Assembly: GCA_030447045.1 (NCBI GenBank)
Contig: JAUJMB010000049.1
Coordinates: forward strand, 1 to 10,599
DNA: 10,599 nucleotides
Direction of reading: 5' to 3'
DNA from: Rubrobacteraceae bacterium
Lineage (GTDB): Bacteria; Actinomycetota; Rubrobacteria; Rubrobacterales; Rubrobacteraceae
Part shown: positions 4,622 to 10,599 of the stretch, one piece after another
Layout: the number at the start of each line of letters is the position of its first letter
Position numbering within the stretch: position 1 is the stretch's first letter
Notes under the pieces: generated by a model
Told to the model about the DNA's origin: nothing
The model's database searches: none
The model's input: only the letters and a program-made list of their open reading frames with translations
Program-made: the position numbers and the translations under genes

Positions 4622-6430
4622 CTAGTGCCGGTCGAGCTTGCGGGCCACCTCGTTCAGGCCGATGCGGTAGCAGATGGAGCGGCCGTGGGGGCAGGTCGCG
4701 GGGAGACGGCAGGTGAGCCAGTCGTGGACCAGCCTCTCCATCTCGGCCTGGGAGAGCCTGTCTCCCATCTTGACGGCCGAGTGGCAGGCGATGGTCGCCA
4801 GGATGCGGTCCTCGCGCCGGTGGCCCGGGTCGGAGCCCTTGATGGCGGAGAGCGCGTCCCTGAAGGCGCCGGCCACGTCCCTGTCCGCGAGCGTGGAGAT
4901 GACGGCGGTCACGCGCACGGAGCGGGGTCCGAAGGGCTCGACCTCGAAGCCGTAGACGGAGAGTTCTTCGAGGCTCGCAGCGGCGAGCTCCGCGTCGCCC
5001 GGGGAGAGTTCCACGACCTCGGGGACGAGCAGGCTCTGCACGGTCGCCGGGCTGTCGGAGTCGTTGAGGCCGTCGAGGATGGCCCGCTCGTGGGCGACAT
5101 GCTGGTCCACAACCCACAGGGACTCGGGCTCCTCGAGGAGGATGTAGCCCGCGGCGAGCTGGCCTATTACCCGCAGGTCCTCGAGCGGGGGCAGCGCCCC
5201 CCGCTCCGGCAACTCGCCGTACGAGGGTCGTTCCTCGGCCACGGCCTCTTCGGCCATCGGCCGCGAGGCCTCGGCGAGGCGCTCGCGAACCTCCCGCAGG
5301 TCCCTGGGCGGGGTGGCGGGGTAGACGGGCCGGTCTCCGGTGGCAAAGGGGCCTCCGCGTGCCGGTGGCACGGAGAAGCGGTCCTGGGTGAAGGCGCGCT
5401 CCGTGGCGCGGGGGGTCGCGGTCGGGGCCGGCGGGCGCCACTCGATGGCGGCGCGGACGGCGGCGGTGAGGGCCTCGCGGGCGGCGCGCTCCTCGGAGAA
5501 GCGGACCACCTGCTTCGTGGGGTGGACGTTCACGTCCACGCGGCGGGGGTCGGCCGTGATCTCGACGGCGACCGGCGGGTAGCGCCCCGAAGGCACCGTG
5601 GCCCTGTAGGCGTTGTCCAGCCCCCGGTGGAGGTTCTCGGCCCGGACGAAGCGGCCGTTCACCGAGATGGTCTGGCACGAGCGGCCGCCTTCGGTGAGGC
5701 TCGGAAGCGCGGCGTAGCCGGAGATCTTGAACGCCCCCGACTCGTACGCCACCTCGCGCAGCGCCCGGGCCTTGGCGACGCCGTGTATCTGGGCGAGCCT
5801 CTCCAGCAGCCCCCCCGCCTCGGGCAGGGAGAGGTAATCCCGCCCCGCCTCCGTCAGGCGGAAGGCGACGTTCGGGTGGGCGACCGCGACGTGGGTGACG
5901 GTCTCTACTATGGCGGACCGTTCGGCCCTGGGGCCCTTGAGGAAGGCCCTGCGGGCCGGGACGTTGTAGAAGAGGCGGTCCACGAGGACCGTCGTGCCCT
6001 TCGGGTGGGAGGCGGGGCCTACCTCGGCTTCGGCCCCTCCCTCGACCCGGACCCTGGTTGCGGCGCCCTCGCCCGTGGAGGTGGTGAGGCAGAACGATGA
6101 GACGCTCGCGATGGAGGGCAGGGCCTCGCCGCGGAAGCCTAAAGTGGTCACGGTCTCGATGTCCTCGACCTTGTGGATCTTGCTCGTGGCATGGCGCAGG
6201 ACGGAGAGGCCGGCGTCCTCGGGGGGCATGCCCGAGCCGTCGTCCCGGATCAGGATGCGGGAGGTGCCGCCGTCCCCGAGCTCTATCTCGACCCGGGACG
6301 CCCCGGCGTCCAAAGAGTTCTCGACAAGCTCCTTGACCACGGAGGCCGGGCGGTCGACGACCTCGCCCGCGGCGACCTGCTGGGCGACCCTGGGATCTAG
6401 GACGTTGATGCTCGTCGTGGGCTCCATCAT
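4622..6430 (-). CDS. mutL: DNA mismatch repair protein MutL, endonuclease type
   Basis: The 602-residue product links mismatch recognition by MutS to strand incision. The N-terminal GHKL ATPase shows KELVENSLDAGA (33-44), DDGSGM (63-68), RHATSKI (79-85) and TLGFRGEALPSIASVS (96-111). The transducer domain follows, with SVNGRFVRAENL (256-267) and DVNVHPTKQVVRF (299-311). A Pro/Arg-rich linker (about 331-415) leads to the C-terminal dimerisation domain. That domain carries metal-site motifs of nicking MutL proteins: DQHVAHERAILD (442-453), ACHSAVKMGD (548-557) and CPHGR (580-584). The first motif departs from DQHA(X)2E(X)4E by A to V and by final E to D. Two adjacent ATGs (6430, 6427) are possible starts. 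A minus-strand TACAAT lies 12 bp upstream of the first, giving a very short leader. No mutS is in the window. It is divergent from accB. Confidence 0.96.
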   Translation of the reverse strand: MMEPTTSINVLDPRVAQQVAAGEVVDRPASVVKELVENSLDAGASRVEIELGDGGTSRILIRDDGSGMPPEDAGLSVLRHATSKIHKVEDIETVTTLGFRGEALPSIASVSSFCLTTSTGEGAATRVRVEGGAEAEVGPASHPKGTTVLVDRLFYNVPARRAFLKGPRAERSAIVETVTHVAVAHPNVAFRLTEAGRDYLSLPEAGGLLERLAQIHGVAKARALREVAYESGAFKISGYAALPSLTEGGRSCQTISVNGRFVRAENLHRGLDNAYRATVPSGRYPPVAVEITADPRRVDVNVHPTKQVVRFSEERAAREALTAAVRAAIEWRPPAPTATPRATERAFTQDRFSVPPARGGPFATGDRPVYPATPPRDLREVRERLAEASRPMAEEAVAEERPSYGELPERGALPPLEDLRVIGQLAAGYILLEEPESLWVVDQHVAHERAILDGLNDSDSPATVQSLLVPEVVELSPGDAELAAASLEELSVYGFEVEPFGPRSVRVTAVISTLADRDVAGAFRDALSAIKGSDPGHRREDRILATIACHSAVKMGDRLSQAEMERLVHDWLTCRLPATCPHGRSICYRIGLNEVARKLDRH

Positions 6431-6442
6431 CGGACTGCGCGG

Positions 6443-6448
6443 ATTGTA
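6443..6448 (-). promoter_or_regulatory. -10 box of mutL
   Basis: Minus-strand TACAAT, part of the palindrome TTGTACAA (6444-6451), ends 12 bp before the ATG at 6430. Initiation 6-8 bp downstream would leave a leader of only about 5 nt. No convincing -35 is seen. Confidence 0.4.
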
Positions 6449-6482
6449 CAACCGCCCTCGGGTTTTCCCACGGCGCCCGGTG

Positions 6483-6488
6483 TAGAAT
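6483..6488 (+). promoter_or_regulatory. -10 box of accB
   Basis: TAGAAT is followed by 8 bases (cccgggct) and then the ATG of accB. This is the same geometry as the TACAAT-N8-GTG of the gene at the left edge, and it predicts a leaderless accB transcript. No Shine-Dalgarno precedes the ATG. No good -35 is found at the expected distance. It shares a 66-bp divergent region with the mutL promoter. Confidence 0.45.
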
Positions 6489-6496
6489 CCCGGGCT

Positions 6497-6973
6497 ATGC
6501 GCAACGAGGAAGAGAACCGGCAGGACCCGCTGCCGCTGGACCAGGTCGAGAGGGTCGTCGAGCTGCTGCGCGAGAGCGGGGTCGGGGAGATCCGGGTGCG
6601 GCTCGGGGAGACGGAGATCTCCGTAAAGGCGATGCCGGAGGCCGCGCCCGTCCTCCCGCCACCGCCGGCCGTCGTCGCCGGAACGCCTGCGGAGCCTGTC
6701 GTCGAGGTCCCGGCCGATACCAACGGCCTGCACGCGGTCCGCTCGCCGCTCGTCGGCACGTTCTACCGGGCGCCGGCCCCCGGCGAGGAGGCCTACGTCG
6801 AGGTGGGGGACACCGTGAAGGCCGGGCAGGTCCTGTGTATCGTCGAGGCGATGAAGATGATGAACGAGATCGTCGCCGACGTCTCCGGCGAGGTCGTCGA
6901 GGTCCTGGCCGAGAACTCCGGCGGGGTCGAGTACGACCAGCCGCTCTTCCGCCTCAGGCCCGAGGTCTCTTGA
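6497..6973 (+). CDS. accB: Biotin carboxyl carrier protein of acetyl-CoA carboxylase
   Basis: The 158-residue protein carries biotin between the biotin carboxylase and carboxyltransferase half-reactions that make malonyl-CoA for fatty-acid synthesis. The N-terminal 45 residues form the short helix-strand segment found in AccB proteins (VERVVELLRESGVGEIRVRLGE). A flexible Pro/Ala linker follows (about 47-75), then the biotinyl domain (about 80-156). The domain starts VRSPLVGTFYRAPAP, whose thumb-like segment is typical of acetyl-CoA carboxylase carriers. The biotin-acceptor lysine is K120 in EAMKM. The length matches E. coli AccB (156). It is the first gene of an operon with accC, 30 bp downstream. 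Confidence 0.96.
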   Translation: MRNEEENRQDPLPLDQVERVVELLRESGVGEIRVRLGETEISVKAMPEAAPVLPPPPAVVAGTPAEPVVEVPADTNGLHAVRSPLVGTFYRAPAPGEEAYVEVGDTVKAGQVLCIVEAMKMMNEIVADVSGEVVEVLAENSGGVEYDQPLFRLRPEVS

Positions 6974-7003
6974 ACCGGTGCTAGCGCTGGACCCGGGGCC
7001 GAG

Positions 7004-8386
7004 ATGATCGGCAAGGTCCTCGTCGCCAACAGGGGTGAGATAGCGCTCCGCATAATCCGGGCCTGCCGCGAACTCGGCATAAGGAGCGTGGCGGTCTACT
7101 CCACCGCCGACCGCGACTCCCTGCACCACGAGCTCGCCGACGAGTCTGTGTGCATAGGGCCCGCGCCCGCGGCCCAGAGCTACCTGAACGTGCCCGCCAT
7201 CATCTCCGCCGCCGAGCTGACGGGTGCCGAGGCCGTCCACCCCGGCTACGGGTTTCTCGCCGAGAACGCGCGCTTCGCCGAGATCCTGGAGCGCGTGGGC
7301 CTGAAGCTCGTCGGCCCCTCCTCGAGGGTCATCTCCATGATGGGGGACAAGGCGGCGGCCAGGGAGGCCGCCAGGAGTGCGGGCGTGCCGATCACACCCG
7401 GCTCCCATGGCCTCTGCGGGAGCGCCGCGGAGGTGAAGCGGGTGGGCGCCGAGGTCGGCTACCCGCTGGTCATCAAGGCGAGCGCCGGGGGCGGGGGCAA
7501 GGGTATGCGCGTCGTCGAGGGCGAGGATGCGGTCGAGAACGCCTTTCTCTCGGCGAGCCGGGAGGCCGGGGCCAGCTTCGGCGACGGGGCCGTCTACGCG
7601 GAGCGCTTCCTGGAGAGCCTGCGGCACGTCGAGGTGCAGGTCCTCTCCGACTCCTCGGGCGCGACCGTCGCCTTCCCGGAGAGGGACTGCTCCGTCCAGC
7701 GCCGCTACCAGAAGCTTATAGAGGAGTCGCCTGCGCCCGACCTCCCGGAGGGGGTCCGGGAAGGTCTCCTTTCCGCCGCCGCGGACCTCGTCGGCTCTAT
7801 AGGCTATGAGGGGGCCGGAACGGTCGAGTTTATAGTCCACGAGGATGAGTTCTTCTTTATCGAGATGAACACCAGGCTGCAGGTCGAGCACCCGGTCACG
7901 GAGATGGTGAGCGGGGTCGACCTGGTGGCGGAGCAGCTAAAAGTCGCCTCTGGCGAGCCCCTCGACGTGCCGGCCTCGTCGCTCGTCGCGGATGGGCACG
8001 CGATGGAGTTCAGGATCAACGCCGAAGACCCCCGGCGCAACTTCCTGCCGCAGGCGGGCCCCGTGGAGTTCTACAACCCGCCGGGGGGGCCGGGGGTCAG
8101 GGTCGACTCCCACCTCTACGCCGGCTACCGGGTGCCGCCCAACTACGACTCGCTGCTCGCGAAGCTGATCGTGCACGCCCGCACCAGAGACGCGGCCGTC
8201 AGGCGCGGCCTGCGCGCCCTCGACGAGTTCGCCGTCTCAGGCCCCGACACGACCATCCCGCTCCACCTGGCCATCCTCGAAGACGAGGAGTTCCGCCGCG
8301 GCGGTGTGGCCACCCGCTTCCTTCAGGACCGGGAGCTCAGAAACGAGGAGGGGCTCCTGCGGCTCGTCAGGAAGGAAGGGTCGTAA
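7004..8386 (+). CDS. accC: Biotin carboxylase subunit of acetyl-CoA carboxylase
   Basis: The 460-residue ATP-grasp enzyme carboxylates biotin on AccB using ATP and bicarbonate. Its order is the pre-ATP-grasp domain (IGKVLVANRGEIALRIIRA, 2-20; HPGYGFLAEN, 79-88), the ATP-grasp domain with the glycine-rich lid GGGGKGM (162-168), and the C-terminal biotin carboxylase domain (from about 330). The residues known to act in E. coli AccC are all present, numbered one lower after the first: K116, K158, H208, K237, E287, N289, R291 and R337, the last group in EMNTRLQVEHPVTE and EFRINAEDP. The length is close to E. coli AccC (449). It is a free-standing subunit, not fused to a carrier domain. The ATG has only a weak ribosome site, consistent with translation from the accB message. 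Confidence 0.97.
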   Translation: MIGKVLVANRGEIALRIIRACRELGIRSVAVYSTADRDSLHHELADESVCIGPAPAAQSYLNVPAIISAAELTGAEAVHPGYGFLAENARFAEILERVGLKLVGPSSRVISMMGDKAAAREAARSAGVPITPGSHGLCGSAAEVKRVGAEVGYPLVIKASAGGGGKGMRVVEGEDAVENAFLSASREAGASFGDGAVYAERFLESLRHVEVQVLSDSSGATVAFPERDCSVQRRYQKLIEESPAPDLPEGVREGLLSAAADLVGSIGYEGAGTVEFIVHEDEFFFIEMNTRLQVEHPVTEMVSGVDLVAEQLKVASGEPLDVPASSLVADGHAMEFRINAEDPRRNFLPQAGPVEFYNPPGGPGVRVDSHLYAGYRVPPNYDSLLAKLIVHARTRDAAVRRGLRALDEFAVSGPDTTIPLHLAILEDEEFRRGGVATRFLQDRELRNEEGLLRLVRKEGS

Positions 8387-8448
8387 GGTTTGGCCCCCTG
8401 CGTGTTAACCTCTGTGCCTCGAATTCTGCGTAGGTAAGAAGGAGTCGC

Positions 8449-9264
8449 GTGTCCGGGGACGCCGTGAGAGAGGAGCGCCTGCAGTTCGGGGGGATGGCCC
8501 GGTGGGACGGGCTCGACCTCTTCGGCCCGAACTTTATGAGCGTCGCCTACCGCAAGGATGGCGAGATACACGTCAAGGTAGAGCCCTCGAACATACCCAA
8601 GATAGAGAACCCGCTGGCGCTGCGCATCTCCCGGCTGCCGATACTTCGCTCGATCTTTCTGTGGGCGCGGCTCCTGATCCAGGTGGTCGGCTCCCTCTGG
8701 ACCCTGGTCTTCTTCGCCGCGACGATGGCCGTTCTCTGGCTCTTCGTGCGCCTGATGGAGTTCGGCGGCGGGGGCGGCGGCTTCTTCGGCGGCCTCTTCT
8801 CCTTTTTCGCCGAGTTTCCGATACTCCCCGTACTCCTGCTCTTCTTTGCCGGCATGAAGCTCTCCCCGGTCGGCCGCTACCACGGCGCCGAGCACAAGGC
8901 CGTCGCCGCCTACGAGAAGTACGGCGAGGTGACGATGCGGGGCGCGAAGTCCAGCAGCCGCATCCACCCCCGCTGCGGCACCAACATCCTGGCCTACATA
9001 GTCCTGGCCGCCCTCCTCGACCCCCTGATAGGCTGGTGGGGCTACGCCTTCCTCCAGTTCATCCTCATCTCCGAGGCCTGGTTCATCTTCGGCGGGACCC
9101 GCCCCTCCATAGCCGTCGGCAACTTCTTCCAGAAGTACCTCACGACCACGGAGCCCCGCCGCGCCGAGCTGGAGGTGGCCGTCGAGTCCATGAACCGGCT
9201 GCTCGAAGCCGAGCAGGGCCGCGCAGGCGGCGAGAAGCGCGTGCGGGTGCCGGCGAGGTACTGA
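8449..9264 (+). CDS. DUF1385 family membrane protein (YqhQ-like)
   Basis: The 271-residue product has the family's hallmark YHGAEHKAVAAYE (144-156) followed by SRIHPRCGTNI (170-180), a conserved His/Glu/Cys set that may bind metal. About four hydrophobic segments lie at roughly 75-103, 118-136, 181-195 and 198-216, with a Gly/Phe-rich loop (106-117). The N-terminal GGMARWDGLDLFGPNFMSVAYRKDG (14-38) is only loosely like the family's usual GGQAVxEGVMMRGP opening, so this may be a divergent subgroup. The biochemical function of the family is not established to my knowledge. The GTG start is backed by AAGGAG (8439-8444) 4 bp upstream. It lies 62 bp after accC with no terminator between, so read-through from the acc operon is possible. 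Confidence 0.88.
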   Translation: MSGDAVREERLQFGGMARWDGLDLFGPNFMSVAYRKDGEIHVKVEPSNIPKIENPLALRISRLPILRSIFLWARLLIQVVGSLWTLVFFAATMAVLWLFVRLMEFGGGGGGFFGGLFSFFAEFPILPVLLLFFAGMKLSPVGRYHGAEHKAVAAYEKYGEVTMRGAKSSSRIHPRCGTNILAYIVLAALLDPLIGWWGYAFLQFILISEAWFIFGGTRPSIAVGNFFQKYLTTTEPRRAELEVAVESMNRLLEAEQGRAGGEKRVRVPARY

Positions 9265-9333
9265 GGGAGACCTCTCCGCCGGTTCGGAGGCGCGGCGGGT
9301 GCTTTGCGGCGGTTCGTTCATCCCGATGGAGCA

Positions 9334-9349
9334 GGCACCCTTCTGTGCC
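9334..9349 (+). terminator. Weak hairpin between convergent genes
   Basis: GGCAC-ccttct-GTGCC is a 5-bp stem followed by ggatcgtttgtt, which is only mildly T-rich. It lies in the 107-bp gap between the convergent DUF1385 and PhoX genes, where a terminator is expected. A second short inverted repeat (TCCG...CGGA, about 9273-9288) is also present. Neither is a strong intrinsic terminator. Confidence 0.25.
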
Positions 9350-9371
9350 GGATCGTTTGTTGGCGGCCCTT

Positions 9372-10599
9372 TCAGGTCGGTATTGCACCAAGTCGCTCGT
9401 ACGCGGCGGCTTCGAGGCGGTTCATGCCGAACCTGTCTGCGGCCTCCGTCAAAGCTTCGGATACCCGCGGCGTCATAGATCTGGGGGGCGCGGCGGCGGA
9501 CATCTGGCGCTGATTCCGAACACTGGTCTCTTTGAAGGGTCCCCAGATGGCGAGGGTGATGCCAGGGTTCTGCAGGTTCACAAAAAAAGTCCCGCCGTCC
9601 GGAGAGAAGGTCGGGCCGGCGAACTCCGAGTTGTTGAGCCTGTTGCTGGCGAACACGTAGACCTCGCCGTCGGGCGTGATCCCCACCAATCGGTTCCTGT
9701 TGTTTCCCTCGACCGTCTCGTCCTCAGCGAACCACAGGTCCCCCCAGGGGGTCACGATGATGTTGTCCGGGCTCTCCATCCTGCCCGGCTTGGTGCCTTC
9801 ATAGAAAAGCTCCAGCGTCTCGGTCGACGGGCGATAGCGAAAGACCTGACCAAGCCTCTTCTCGCCGCCCACGGTGTCGCTAAACCAGAGTGATCCCCCG
9901 GCCAGATAGGCGCCCTCCAGGCGGTTGAAGCGGGCGGCGTTTCGGGTCTTGGCTTCCGCGTGCGGTTCCTTCGGGTTCACGGTTTTCCAGACAACGCCGA
10001 AGCGTTGCCGCGGGACCGCCAAGTCGGCGTTGTATTCTGGTCTCTCTTCCAGCGACATGACCTGCAGCTTGCCGCCCCTTTGTAGGTGTCCCGGCCTCCG
10101 TGCTCGGGTTTCGGGGAGGTAGCGGTAGAGGAAGCTGAGGCGCATCCTGGCACCGGGAATCTCGTTCTCCGGATCGGGAACGACGAAGCCGCGGAAATCG
10201 TCCTCGGTGAGGTAGACGATGCCGGTTGTGGGATCTACGGCCACGGCCTCGTGAGAGAAGAAACCCATCTCGCGGATGGGGGTCTTCGAGAGGTGGCTCT
10301 CGGGGTCGCGCGGGTCGACCTCGAAGACGTAGCCATGGTCTGTCGTCCTGTCCTCCTCGCAGGTGAGCCAGGTCCCCCACGGTGTCGCCCCGCCCGCGCA
10401 GTTGTTGCGCGTTCCGGAGGAGATGACAAAGCTAGATATCTCTCGACGGTCGGAACCGATCAGGACGCCCGTCGTGCCGCCGCGTTCTTCGCGATCGTAA
10501 GGGTTCTTTCCGACAACCGGGGCCTCGGCTCTGTCCATAAACCCTAGTTCGTGATTGCGGACCAGCACGGTGGTCTTCCCTGGTCCCTGGAAGGCGGCC
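9372..10599 (-). CDS. PhoX/DUF839 family phosphatase, 5' end outside the window
   Basis: The frame is open to the window edge, giving about 408 residues that begin AAFQGPGKTTVLVRNHE, the usual early motif of PhoX proteins, so the start and signal peptide lie beyond 10599. Family members are calcium- and iron-dependent phosphatases, normally exported by the Tat pathway to release phosphate outside the cell. Further landmarks, numbered from the GTG at 10568, are RNNCAGGATPWGTWLTCEED (54-73), FSHEAVAVDP (104-113), LTEDD (120-124), RLEGAY (216-221), ESPDNIIVTPWGDLWF (265-280) and SEFAGPTFSPDGGTFFVNLQ (314-333). The cysteine in NNCAGG probably corresponds to the iron ligand of the P. fluorescens enzyme. 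The C-terminal tail ending EAAAYERLGAIP is helical. The internal GTG at 10568 should not be taken as the start. Family assignment is firm; substrate is not. Confidence 0.9.
   Translation of the reverse strand, partial: AAFQGPGKTTVLVRNHELGFMDRAEAPVVGKNPYDREERGGTTGVLIGSDRREISSFVISSGTRNNCAGGATPWGTWLTCEEDRTTDHGYVFEVDPRDPESHLSKTPIREMGFFSHEAVAVDPTTGIVYLTEDDFRGFVVPDPENEIPGARMRLSFLYRYLPETRARRPGHLQRGGKLQVMSLEERPEYNADLAVPRQRFGVVWKTVNPKEPHAEAKTRNAARFNRLEGAYLAGGSLWFSDTVGGEKRLGQVFRYRPSTETLELFYEGTKPGRMESPDNIIVTPWGDLWFAEDETVEGNNRNRLVGITPDGEVYVFASNRLNNSEFAGPTFSPDGGTFFVNLQNPGITLAIWGPFKETSVRNQRQMSAAAPPRSMTPRVSEALTEAADRFGMNRLEAAAYERLGAIPT

Noticed and set aside
4511..6100. 529-residue open frame on the plus strand across mutL and the EamA gene
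   Set aside because: Low-complexity Gly/Arg composition typical of antisense frames in GC-rich DNA; no domain recognisable.
6431..7891. N-terminal extension of MutL (frame open far upstream, antisense to accB and accC)
   Set aside because: The extension has no MutL homology. MutL proteins begin close to the SINVLDPRVAQQVAAGEV motif, and a -10 box lies just upstream of 6430.
8502..9893. 463-residue plus-strand frame over the DUF1385 gene and the convergent phosphatase
   Set aside because: Out-of-frame shadow of DUF1385 that runs antisense into PhoX; no domain seen.

Overview
The window is very GC-rich, chromosomal and mostly core in content. Short intergenic gaps, GTG starts, TACAAT/TAGAAT -10 boxes placed almost on top of start codons, and the gene set suggest a deep-branching actinobacterium. 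My best guess is the Rubrobacter lineage, from general resemblance of the proteins only; no database was searched. No phage, plasmid, CRISPR or defence genes were seen.

Left part (1-2360): the first bases hold the start of an outward-reading gene. A 175-bp element follows, closed by an 18-bp perfect inverted repeat and filled with hairpins. Next come tRNA-Leu(CAG), a membrane-anchored protein with a CARDB-like domain whose true start appears to lie upstream of the first ATG, a stand-alone Lrp/AsnC ligand-binding (RAM) protein, and a GNAT acetyltransferase. A period-7 repeat (core AGGC/AGGT every 7 bp) occurs as four short arrays. These form two inward-facing pairs, one around the hairpin element and one around the GNAT gene.

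Middle (2357-6430, minus strand): mutL (mismatch repair), then an EamA-type exporter gene, then a YbdK-type carboxylate-amine ligase gene. mutL and the EamA gene are close enough to be co-transcribed; ybdK has its own 128-bp upstream region. The ybdK and GNAT genes converge and share a CTAG for their two stop codons.

Right part (6431-10599): a 66-bp divergent region drives mutL leftward and accB-accC rightward. AccB (biotin carrier) and AccC (biotin carboxylase) make the first half of acetyl/acyl-CoA carboxylase for fatty-acid synthesis; the carboxyltransferase subunits are not here. A DUF1385 membrane protein follows. The window ends inside a convergent PhoX/DUF839 secreted phosphatase gene whose N-terminus lies outside.

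The most unusual material is non-coding or at gene boundaries: the paired heptamer arrays, the hairpin-filled element, the missing canonical start of the CARDB-like gene, and the apparently leaderless starts. I see no clear multi-gene new system.
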